A stretch of 13,725 bases of DNA from Phycisphaeraceae bacterium (GTDB taxonomy: Bacteria; Planctomycetota; Phycisphaerae; Phycisphaerales; Phycisphaeraceae), in contig JANQKH010000217.1 of NCBI GenBank assembly GCA_028281215.1, positions 1 to 13,725 on the forward strand. The letters run 5' to 3'. The translations under genes were made by a program, and so were the position numbers. The notes under the pieces are model-generated. The model ran no database searches. It saw only the letters and a list, made by a program, of their open reading frames with translations, and was not told the origin of the DNA. Of the stretch, positions 1-6,539 are shown in pieces. Each line of letters starts with the position of its first letter. Position 1 is the first letter of the stretch.

Positions 1-2507
1 TTGGCCGTGGCGATGATGGTTCGGCCGTCGGGCGAGAAGTCGGCGGTGGCGTTGACCCCGCCGCCGGGCACGTCGGCGATGGGTTGCAGCGTGGCCAAAT
101 CGACCAGTCGATTGGTTCCGCCGACGATGAGCATGCGCGAACCGTCGCGATTGAAGCGCAGATTGAAGACGCCGTCTTTGCCCTGCACGGTTCGCGGCGG
201 CGCGTCAGGTTGCCTGGGGTCGAACAGGTAAGCGGTGTCGGCGAAGCCAACGGCGACGCTGCCATCGGGGGCAAGGCGCAAGCCCTGAGCGTAGACGAAC
301 GCCTGACCTTCGCGGGAGGCGCGCAGTTGCTCGCGGCCGTGCCATTCTTCAGGCGCATCGCCCTGCCGGTCGAATCGCCAAAGCGTACTGGCGCCGGAAC
401 CGGCGAAGATACGTTGCCCGATCTTGTCGTAGACCACCTGTCGGACCGGCACGACCTCGGGCGGCAGATCGGGTTGGTCGGCAGGCGGATCGCGATCGCT
501 GAGCACATCAAGGCTGGCGGCGGCGGCGAAGGGTTGCCGGGCGAAGCGCCAGATTACGCCGTTGCCCTGATCGCCGAAGCCGGAGGAGACAACCGTGTCG
601 TCGCCCGTCCAGTGGGTGACGCGACCGGCGGGCACGCGCGGCGCCAACGCTCGGCCGGTGCGCAGGTCGTAGAGCAACAGGTCGCGGTCGGTCGTGACCA
701 GCAGACATTGCTCATCGGGGCTGATGTCAACACCGAGTACGGGTCGCCCGACGTTCCAGTTCAGCAGTGGTCGCGTGGTGCGTGAGGCGAGGACGACATG
801 CATGTCCCAGTGCACAACCACGCCATGCTCGTAACCGGCGACGACCTGCTTGCCATCGTACGACACAGCAATGCTGTTGAGCGACCGCTGCGGCGCGGGC
901 ACACGCACAAGGCGCTGGCCGTCGGACGTGCGGTAGAGTTCGACCGTGCCGAGCCCGTCGCCGAGCACGAGGAGTTTGCCGTCGCCGCTGAACACCGCGC
1001 GGCGAAAGCCGGGGCTTTGCACGTTGATGGCGGCGACGGTCTGCCGCGTGTGCATGTCCCAGATTTCCATGTCGGTTGCGTTGCGGATCAAAGCGCGTCG
1101 GCCTTGCGGATCGGGATCAAACTGCAACACGCGCTGCTCGCTGGTCCAAATTCGCTCCGCCAGGTCCGATGTGATTCGCCAGACGTGCAGATGGGACTGA
1201 TCGAAGGTTATCCACAGATCATCCGGCAACGGTACGAAGCGAAACGGTGTTGTGGGCAACGGGTCGACCGCGTTCGGATCCTGCGACGGCACGATGTGTT
1301 TGACGGCGGGTCGAATCTGCGTGCCTTCGGTCGGATTCCAGAAACGCAGTTCATGTTCGTGGCCGCTGGTGGCGAGCGTGGCGCCGTCGGGCGAGAAGAC
1401 GGCGTTGTAAACGAAAGCGGGATGTTTGAGCGGCGGGCCCAGCGGTTTACCGGTAGCAGTTTCCCACACGCGAGCGGAGTGGTCCGCCGAGATGGTGGCG
1501 AAGCGTTTGCGGTCGGGACTGAAGCGGATGAACAAGATGCGATCGTCGTGCGATACATCGCGGACCGCGCGGGGCATCGCGTTAAACAGGTAGTTCATGC
1601 GCATCCGTGTGAAGCGTTTGCGTTGCTCGTCGGCAAGCGTGGGCTCGCGCGTCTCGCTGAGCACGCGCAGCGACTCGGCGTACCAAAGCAGCGCCTGCGG
1701 CACATCGCCGTTGTTGTATTGCTGATGGCCGTTGCCTTCGAGTGTGCGGACGAGTTGGCTTCGGCTCTCGCGTTCGCGCTGGTCCGACAGTTGCTTCGCG
1801 GCGTCGGCTTCGAGTCGGGCGTCGACCGCTTGCGAGCGCGAGATCAACGCGAACACCGCGAGCGTGGTGGTAAACGCAAGCAACACCATCGCGGCGACGG
1901 CGAGCATAGCGAGTCGTCGTTGCCGACGTTGCAACTCGCGCTGTTTCAAGGCATCGAACCCGACGCCGAGCAGACCTGCGAGCAGTTTGAGTTTGGCGTC
2001 GCGCTTGCCGTCGCTTTGAGGCCTTGCGTCGGCGGCGATCGGTTCGACCGGCTGATCGGTCAACTTGCCGGCATCATCCAACGCAAAACGCAACGCCTGT
2101 GGAAAACATTCGGTGTCGGCGGACGCATCGCCTTTGTCCGACGCATTCGGTTCGCCGTCCACGATCAACGAAAGGATGCGATTGGCTTTGCCCTGCCGTT
2201 TGAAGGTCAGGATTTCCTCGTTGACCCATCGCGACTGCGCCGAGCGCGGCGAGCAGATCACGATCAAGTATTGCGAATCGCTCAACGCCTGTTCGATCAC
2301 CGAACCGAGATCGGACGAGGTGGGCAACTCCTCGCGGTCGCGGAAGATGGGTTTGAGGCGCGGCGGGATCGCGCCGTCGCGAGCGGCAGCCCCGACCAGC
2401 CGTTTAGGCACGCGATACGTTTCCAGTGCGCGGTGCAGCCAATCGCCCCACTGCTTGTCGCAGTGGCTGTAACTGATGAAGGCGTGATATCGGTATTCGT
2501 CGGGCAT
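1..2507 (-). CDS. TIR domain - transmembrane - WD40 repeat protein (3' end cut off by window edge)
   Basis: Reading the minus strand from the ATG at 2507 gives an uninterrupted frame of at least 835 codons that leaves the window at position 1. Residues 1-165 form a TIR domain: HAFISYSHCD near the start, PIFRDREELP at 53-62, LIVICSPRSA at 81-90, and SRWVNEEI at 92-99 with the likely catalytic glutamate at E98. Residues 155-192 (PIAADAR, GLLGVGFDALKQRE) are the conserved linker of this bacterial TIR class. One hydrophobic helix follows an RRQRR cluster at about 199-222, so the TIR domain should lie in the cytoplasm. A TPR-like helix pair (256-283) leads into degenerate WD40 blades from about 320 (SADHSARVWE at 340-349, GHEHELRFWN at 382-391). 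TIR domains of bacteria often cleave NAD+ or signal in phage defence; WD40 propellers bind proteins. Whether this one is an immune effector or a signalling protein is unknown. No Shine-Dalgarno precedes the start. Domain assignment is firm, function is inference. Confidence 0.88.
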   Translation of the reverse strand, partial: MPDEYRYHAFISYSHCDKQWGDWLHRALETYRVPKRLVGAAARDGAIPPRLKPIFRDREELPTSSDLGSVIEQALSDSQYLIVICSPRSAQSRWVNEEILTFKRQGKANRILSLIVDGEPNASDKGDASADTECFPQALRFALDDAGKLTDQPVEPIAADARPQSDGKRDAKLKLLAGLLGVGFDALKQRELQRRQRRLAMLAVAAMVLLAFTTTLAVFALISRSQAVDARLEADAAKQLSDQRERESRSQLVRTLEGNGHQQYNNGDVPQALLWYAESLRVLSETREPTLADEQRKRFTRMRMNYLFNAMPRAVRDVSHDDRILFIRFSPDRKRFATISADHSARVWETATGKPLGPPLKHPAFVYNAVFSPDGATLATSGHEHELRFWNPTEGTQIRPAVKHIVPSQDPNAVDPLPTTPFRFVPLPDDLWITFDQSHLHVWRITSDLAERIWTSEQRVLQFDPDPQGRRALIRNATDMEIWDMHTRQTVAAINVQSPGFRRAVFSGDGKLLVLGDGLGTVELYRTSDGQRLVRVPAPQRSLNSIAVSYDGKQVVAGYEHGVVVHWDMHVVLASRTTRPLLNWNVGRPVLGVDISPDEQCLLVTTDRDLLLYDLRTGRALAPRVPAGRVTHWTGDDTVVSSGFGDQGNGVIWRFARQPFAAAASLDVLSDRDPPADQPDLPPEVVPVRQVVYDKIGQRIFAGSGASTLWRFDRQGDAPEEWHGREQLRASREGQAFVYAQGLRLAPDGSVAVGFADTAYLFDPRQPDAPPRTVQGKDGVFNLRFNRDGSRMLIVGGTNRLVDLATLQPIADVPGGGVNATADFSPDGRTIIATA

Positions 2508-2555
2508 GCGGCTACACACTGTATCGATCGACCGAACCATCTGATTCACAGAAAC

Positions 2556-2583
2556 TTGTCAGCGAGGCCAAGCAAGCTAGAAT
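2556..2583 (+). promoter_or_regulatory. Sigma70-type promoter of tRNA-Cys
   Basis: A -35 box TTGTCA at 2556-2561 (5 of 6 matches to TTGACA) is followed after 16 bp by a -10 box TAGAAT at 2578-2583 (5 of 6 matches to TATAAT). Transcription would begin around 2590, about 5 nt before the mature tRNA 5' end at 2595. It is one of the best promoter matches in the window. Confidence 0.65.
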
Positions 2584-2594
2584 CGTATCGACCC

Positions 2595-2668
2595 GGCCGC
2601 GTGCCCGAGTGGACTAAGGGAGCGGATTGCAAATCCGCGATTCGTGGGTTCGAATCCCACCGCGGCCT
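2595..2668 (+). tRNA. tRNA-Cys (anticodon GCA), no encoded CCA
   Basis: A full cloverleaf of 74 nt can be drawn by eye. The acceptor stem GGCCGCG (2595-2601) pairs with CGCGGCC (2661-2667). The D arm is closed by CCC/GGG. The anticodon stem GCGGA/TCCGC encloses the loop TTGCAAA, with anticodon GCA. The variable loop is GATTC, and the T arm is GTGGG TTCGAAT CCCAC. The discriminator base is T, as expected for cysteine tRNAs. The 3' end continues GTC rather than CCA, so maturation needs RNase Z cleavage after the discriminator and then CCA addition. The gene for an RNase Z-like protein lies just downstream. Confidence 0.95.
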
Positions 2669-2697
2669 GTCTTTCATCTCCAAAGTGCTTCACGGAA

Positions 2698-2709
2698 CGT
2701 CGCGCGACG
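2698..2709. repeat. Perfect palindrome CGTCGCGCGACG (first of two sites)
   Basis: A 12-bp perfect palindrome lies between the tRNA and the RNase Z-like gene. Its 10-bp core GTCGCGCGAC recurs exactly 100 bp downstream at 2799-2808. It could be an operator, or a by-product of high GC. It lies between inverted arms CTCCAAAG (2678-2685) and CTTTGGAG (2727-2734), so the tRNA trailer could also fold here. Confidence 0.35.
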
Positions 2710-2798
2710 CATCCAACCGCTGCCCGCTTTGGAGCCCCCTCGGCGTGATTGAAGGCAAACCACGCCGCAGAATGTTGCGGGCAGCCTACGAAACAACA

Positions 2799-2808
2799 GT
2801 CGCGCGAC
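2799..2808. repeat. Perfect palindrome GTCGCGCGAC (second of two sites)
   Basis: This second copy of the 10-bp core ends 18 bp before the chosen start of the RNase Z-like gene, just ahead of its ribosome binding site. That is a plausible operator position. No protein can be assigned to it. Confidence 0.35.
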
Positions 2809-2816
2809 GGAACTGT

Positions 2817-2821
2817 GAGGA
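2817..2821 (+). promoter_or_regulatory. Ribosome binding site that sets the RNase Z-like start
   Basis: GAGGA lies 5 nt before the GTG at 2827. This supports the GTG as start over the longer in-frame TTG at 2749, which has no such site. Confidence 0.55.
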
Positions 2822-2826
2822 ACATC

Positions 2827-3798
2827 GTGGAACACGAATCGTCGATCCCGAAGGAGCCGCCCCGTCGGCCGCAGATGGGCTTTCTCTACCTGCCGCCATT
2901 CCGTGTGCAGGGTGTGTCGATCGCCGGCGAAGAAACGGTCGTCCAGATTCCCGAATTGGATGTCTGCTTCGACATCGGTCTGTCACCCCGCGCGGCGTTG
3001 ACGTCCAACTATGTCGCGCTCACGCATGGGCACATGGATCATTCGGCCGGGATTTCGTACTACTTCTCACAACGCAACTTCCAGGGGATGGGCGTGGGCA
3101 CTATCGTGTGCCATCCGAAAGTGGAGCGTGCGATCCACAATATCATGAATGCATGGGTCGAACTCGAAGCGCAGCGCACACCATACAACGTCGTCGCGCT
3201 GGAGCCCGACGAAGAGGTCGAGATCAAGAACAACACGTTCCTGCGCGCCTTTGCGACCAAGCATACGGTTCCTTCGCTCGGTTATGTGGTCATCGAAAAG
3301 CGCAGCAAGCTTCGGCCGGATTTGGTCGGCCTGCCGCAGGAAAAACTGGTCGAACTGAAAAAGAGCGGCGAGACGATCACCACAACGCTTGAGGTGCCTT
3401 TGATCTGCAACACGGGAGACACGATGTGGGGCCCGCACTTCGAGCGCGAGGATGTGCTCAACGCAAAGATTCTGATCACCGAGTGCACGTTCCTGGAATC
3501 GGACCATCGTGATCGCGCGCACGTTGGTCAGCATTTGCATTTGAACGATGTAGTTCGTCTGATCCGCCGATCAAAGGCCGATCATATTGTGTTGACGCAC
3601 CTGTCGCGCCGCACACATCTGGGTCAGGCGCGCAAGCAGATCGATATAGCGGTGCCGGCCGAGCATCGCGACCGCGTGCACATCCTGATGGACCACCGTA
3701 CAAATCGAACGCGTCTGGAACAACAAACCCAAGAGGCGGGCGATACGGCAACAGCGGAGGCGGGCGAAGTGGATGCCAAAACGCAGACCGGCGTTTGA
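2827..3798 (+). CDS. Ribonuclease Z-like metallo-beta-lactamase fold hydrolase (plant TRZ1/TRZ2 type)
   Basis: The product is probably the endonuclease that removes 3' trailers from tRNA precursors in the cytoplasm. With the GTG start it has 323 aa. The zinc-binding motif THGHMDH gives H67, H69, D71 and H72. Further metal ligands of the fold are visible: H146 in ATKHTVPSLGY, D198 in CNTGDT, GQHLHL at 234-239 and H258 in LTHLSRR. The wording around these motifs (VQGVSIAGEE, FDIGLSPRAAL, VGLPQEKLVELKKSGETI) follows plant short-form RNase Z more closely than the E. coli type. A helical insert at about 100-118 (ERAIHNIMNAWVELEAQR) sits where exosite or arm segments occur. The last 30 or so residues are a low-complexity polar tail. 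The GTG start is chosen for its GAGGA site. The upstream tRNA-Cys without CCA is a possible substrate. The next gene begins about 50 nt after its stop. Another MBL-fold nuclease or hydrolase role cannot be excluded. Confidence 0.8.
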   Translation: MEHESSIPKEPPRRPQMGFLYLPPFRVQGVSIAGEETVVQIPELDVCFDIGLSPRAALTSNYVALTHGHMDHSAGISYYFSQRNFQGMGVGTIVCHPKVERAIHNIMNAWVELEAQRTPYNVVALEPDEEVEIKNNTFLRAFATKHTVPSLGYVVIEKRSKLRPDLVGLPQEKLVELKKSGETITTTLEVPLICNTGDTMWGPHFEREDVLNAKILITECTFLESDHRDRAHVGQHLHLNDVVRLIRRSKADHIVLTHLSRRTHLGQARKQIDIAVPAEHRDRVHILMDHRTNRTRLEQQTQEAGDTATAEAGEVDAKTQTGV

Positions 3799-3848
3799 GT
3801 GACACAACCATCCGCCGAGTGCGCGATACCGAATTGCAAACCGACGCC

Positions 3849-4730
3849 ATGTCCGCGCCAACGACACAACCCGGCAGTGAATCGGCATCACTTCGCATTG
3901 TGGTGTGCGCCGATCCGCCGGGAAACATTCCGTTGCAGACGGCGGCAGCAAGGTTGTCAGTCGATCTGAATCTGCCCTTCGTTGATAAACCTCGCAAGCG
4001 CGGCGTGGATGTGTTGCTCGTGGTGACCGAAAAGCGGCTGGAATTGCGCATGATCGGTGGCGACCCGATTACCCGCGGCGGCAGACCGCTCTATACCGAC
4101 CTAGGCAAGGTTGATGTGCACTCCGCGATGGGCCAGCGCATCCGCCAACCGATCGGCAAAGCGATCGGTCTCAAACGATTGAGCGACCCACGACCCACCA
4201 TCATCGATTGCACCGCCGGCTGGGGCGAAGACAGTTGGCTGCTCGCCGGACTCGGTTGCCGTGTGTTGGCGGTCGAACGAAACAAGATCATCGCCACATT
4301 GCTGCGCGACGGTTTGCTGCGTGCGATGTCTGAACAACACACCGTCGCCTCGCGCATCACGCTGGTTCAGACCAACGCCATTGATTTGCTGCGCCGCCTG
4401 CAACATTCACACGACGCAAGGCAATGGCTTACCGAACATCGCGAATCGCTGCCGGCGACGATGGCTGACCTGTTGGAACCGGACGTGATTTACCTCGACC
4501 CGATGTTCCCGCCGCGACGCAAAGGCGCCGAAGGCAAACCACTGAAAGTGCTGCGGCAACTGGTGGGCGATGACACCGACGCCGACAAGTTGCTGCATCA
4601 CGCGCGGCGCGTGGCGCGGCGACGCGTGGTGGTCAAACGACCCCTGCACGGCGAACCGGTCGGTGATGACCCGCCAACCACAAGCCACAAAGGCAAAAGC
4701 GTGCGGTATGACGTGTATGCGATGGTATGA
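3849..4730 (+). CDS. rsmJ: RsmJ-like 16S rRNA (guanine-N2) methyltransferase
   Basis: In E. coli, RsmJ uses S-adenosylmethionine to methylate G1516 near the 3' end of 16S rRNA. The SAM-binding motif IIDCTAGWGED (about 118-128) is followed by LGCRVLAVERN, and the catalytic-type motif YLDPMFPPRRK by KPLKVLRQLVGDDTDADKLL. A late VVVKRP (about 267-272) and HKGKSVRYDVY complete the family pattern. All of these align from memory with E. coli RsmJ, including its N-terminal LVVTEKRLELR and GQRIRQPIGKAIG segments. The 293 aa are a little longer than the roughly 250 aa of E. coli, mostly at the N-terminus. The ATG at 3849 is chosen; an in-frame TTG at 3795, overlapping the RNase Z stop, would add 18 residues and allow translational coupling. 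No convincing ribosome binding site marks either start. The gene follows RNase Z closely on the same strand and is probably co-transcribed with it. Confidence 0.85.
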   Translation: MSAPTTQPGSESASLRIVVCADPPGNIPLQTAAARLSVDLNLPFVDKPRKRGVDVLLVVTEKRLELRMIGGDPITRGGRPLYTDLGKVDVHSAMGQRIRQPIGKAIGLKRLSDPRPTIIDCTAGWGEDSWLLAGLGCRVLAVERNKIIATLLRDGLLRAMSEQHTVASRITLVQTNAIDLLRRLQHSHDARQWLTEHRESLPATMADLLEPDVIYLDPMFPPRRKGAEGKPLKVLRQLVGDDTDADKLLHHARRVARRRVVVKRPLHGEPVGDDPPTTSHKGKSVRYDVYAMV

Positions 4731-4740
4731 CGCCAGACAC

Positions 4741-4752
4741 CAATTAGAATTG
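4741..4752. repeat. Small palindrome CAATTAGAATTG with a TAGAAT -10-like core
   Basis: The 159-bp gap between rsmJ and hflX (4731-4889) holds this AT-rich 12-mer (5-bp arms, 2-nt centre) and a direct repeat CATTTGAGG at 4758-4766 and 4868-4876. The second copy supplies the GAGGA of hflX. The core TAGAAT (4745-4750) could be a -10 box for hflX, but no good -35 box precedes it. Nothing else is apparent in the gap. Confidence 0.25.
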
Positions 4753-4889
4753 CGCGGCATTTGAGGTTTTGGTGATTATCCATCGCTGAAGCCCAAGCCC
4801 GTACCAGCATGCCTATGATGTCGGTTCCATGAAGGGTCAAACGAACTAGGCTAAAGTCACTCCGGGTCATTTGAGGAATATCAAGGCGA

Positions 4890-6230
4890 ATGGAAGACCA
4901 GATTCGCAATCAACTGAATGTCGAAGCGGAAAAGGCGATCCTCGCCGCTGCGATTTTTCCCGACAGCGACATCGATCCCCACGACCCGATGGGTGAACTT
5001 CAGTCGCTCGCCGAGACGGCCGGCGCGGTCGTGGTCGATCAACTGATGCAGAACCGCAATACGCCCGATCCCGCAACGTTCATCGGCTCAGGCAAGGTCG
5101 AGGAGTTGCGCGACATGGTCAAAGTCCATGACGCGAACGTGATCGTGTTTGACAATGACCTGTCACCGCGTCAATTGGCGAACATCGAGGAGGTCGCCGA
5201 GTGCAAAGTGCTGGATCGCAGCGAGTTGATCCTTGACATTTTCGCCGCGCGGGCGAGGACGCATGAAGCCAAGCTTCAGGTCGAACTTGCCCAACTTGAA
5301 TACACCTACCCGAGATTGCGGGCCATGTGGTCGCACCTCGAACGCATCGGTGGCGGCGCGCCGGCGGGCATCGGCACGCGCGGGCCGGGCGAGCAACAGA
5401 TTGAAATCGACCGCCGTATCGTGCAGCGAAAAACCTCAGAGCTGAAGCGCGAAATCAAACAGGTTCAAAAACGCAAACACCGTGAGGTCGAACAGCGCAA
5501 CAAGGATTTTTTCACCATCGGCCTCGTCGGCTATACCAACGCCGGCAAGTCGACACTGTTCAACACACTGACCGACGGCGGCGCGTACGCCGACGACAAA
5601 CTGTTCGCCACCCTTTCAACCCGTACCCGCAAGTGGGATCTCGGCGATGGCGACACCGTCATGCTGTCCGACACCGTCGGCTTCGTGCGTGACCTGCCGC
5701 ACCATCTGGTCGCTAGTTTCAAGGCTACGCTTGAAGAAGCGATTCATGCCGACCTGTTGCTCATCGTGCTCGATGTGTCGCATCCACGCGCCGATGCGCA
5801 ACTGCGCACGGTCATGCAGGTGCTGGATGACATCTGTGAACCGGACCAGAAGCGTTTGCTGGTGCTCAACAAGATCGACCTAGTCGACCACAATGCCGAC
5901 ATTCTCGTGTTTGAAGCCGAGTACCCCGACTGCATCGCGATCAGCGCCGCCACCGGCCGCAACCTGGAGCAACTGGTCGAACATGTGCGGCTCGCGTCCC
6001 ATGGTGAACCTCGCCACATGACGCTGTCCATCGACATTACTGATGGGCGCGCGTTGCAGTTCATTGAAACGCGCACCGACATCCGCGAACGGACCTACGA
6101 CGACACGAACGTCATCTACGACGTCAATATCGGTCGACGGCAATTCGATCAACTGCGCTCCATGGGCGCGAAGATGAACGTGATCGCCGGCGACGATACC
6201 GACACGCCAAACGACGGCTGGGAGCAGTGA
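4890..6230 (+). CDS. hflX: GTPase HflX, ribosome-splitting factor
   Basis: HflX binds the 50S subunit and splits stalled or hibernating 70S ribosomes after stress, using GTP. The 446-aa product has the expected order. The N-terminal HflX domain carries PATFIGSGKVEEL (61-73) and FDNDLSPRQLANIE (87-100). Next are the LDRSELILDIFAARARTHEAK segment, the glycine-rich GGGAPAGIGTRGPGE (154-168) and a coiled coil (about 170-205). The G domain has G1 GYTNAGKS (214-221), G2 around TLSTRT (241-246), G3 DTVGF (261-265), G4 NKID (327-330) and G5 SAATG (about 353-357). A short C-terminal domain follows. The ATG at 4890 lies 12 nt after GAGGA and 3 nt after AAGG, neither at ideal spacing. The glutaredoxin-like gene starts 3 nt after the stop, so the two are almost surely one operon. 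Confidence 0.95.
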   Translation: MEDQIRNQLNVEAEKAILAAAIFPDSDIDPHDPMGELQSLAETAGAVVVDQLMQNRNTPDPATFIGSGKVEELRDMVKVHDANVIVFDNDLSPRQLANIEEVAECKVLDRSELILDIFAARARTHEAKLQVELAQLEYTYPRLRAMWSHLERIGGGAPAGIGTRGPGEQQIEIDRRIVQRKTSELKREIKQVQKRKHREVEQRNKDFFTIGLVGYTNAGKSTLFNTLTDGGAYADDKLFATLSTRTRKWDLGDGDTVMLSDTVGFVRDLPHHLVASFKATLEEAIHADLLLIVLDVSHPRADAQLRTVMQVLDDICEPDQKRLLVLNKIDLVDHNADILVFEAEYPDCIAISAATGRNLEQLVEHVRLASHGEPRHMTLSIDITDGRALQFIETRTDIRERTYDDTNVIYDVNIGRRQFDQLRSMGAKMNVIAGDDTDTPNDGWEQ

Positions 6231-6233
6231 CCC

Positions 6234-6494
6234 TTGGAACTGATTCTCTACGGCAAACCCGACTGCCTGCTGTGCGACAGGCTCGAAGCCATGCTCAGCC
6301 CGCATCTGCACACTCTCGGCGCCGCGGCGTCACTCACCAAACGCAACATCGAAGACAACCACGACTGGTATGAAACGTTTTGGTCGCGCATCCCGGTGCT
6401 GACCCTTGGTGATGAAGTGTTACTCGAAGGTCGACCTTCTCAGACGCAGGTCGACGAGGTGTTTGTATCACTGTTGGACGATCTTTCGACGTGA
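6234..6494 (+). CDS. Glutaredoxin-like small protein (DUF836 type)
   Basis: This 86-aa protein has a thioredoxin-fold start with beta strand ELILYGKPDC and a CxxC redox motif (C11-L-L-C14), a helix, then RIPVLTLGDEVLLEGRP with the cis-proline expected of glutaredoxin-like folds. It resembles the DUF836/glutaredoxin-like family of small thiol proteins. The partner is unknown. The start is the TTG at 6234, 3 nt after the hflX stop, with GGAG at 6221-6224 as ribosome binding site. No ATG occurs early in the frame, so the TTG looks real. Expression should follow hflX. Confidence 0.82.
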   Translation: MELILYGKPDCLLCDRLEAMLSPHLHTLGAAASLTKRNIEDNHDWYETFWSRIPVLTLGDEVLLEGRPSQTQVDEVFVSLLDDLST

Positions 6495-6501
6495 CCGGGC
6501 A

Positions 6502-6528
6502 ATGAATCGCAGGGTTGGCACGATTCAT
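6502..6528. terminator. Hairpin between convergent genes, possible bidirectional terminator
   Basis: ATGAATCG (6502-6509) and CGATTCAT (6521-6528) form a perfect 8-bp stem around an 11-nt loop. It occupies most of the 45-bp gap between the glutaredoxin-like stop (6494) and the fliD stop (6540), where transcription from both sides must end. There is no T-run on either strand, so it is not a classic intrinsic terminator; it may be a 3' mRNA stabiliser or a weak terminator. Confidence 0.45.
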
Positions 6529-6539
6529 ATTCGAAGGTG

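Noticed and set aside
84..785. Plus-strand open frame of 233 codons
   Set aside because: It is the same antisense frame as above, opposite the WD40 part; the translation shows no domain.
2749..2826. Upstream TTG extension of the RNase Z-like gene
   Set aside because: It has no ribosome binding site, gives a non-family N-terminus and runs over the palindrome region; the GTG at 2827 has GAGGA at 5 nt.
798..3392. Long open frame on the plus strand (864 codons) across the TIR gene, the tRNA and the RNase Z start
   Set aside because: It is the codon-aligned antisense of the TIR-WD40 gene, runs through the tRNA and overlaps RNase Z in another frame. The opposite strand gives clear TIR and WD40 motifs.
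3067..3540. Minus-strand open frame of 157 codons inside the RNase Z-like gene
   Set aside because: It is antisense to conserved metal-binding motifs and shows no domain of its own.
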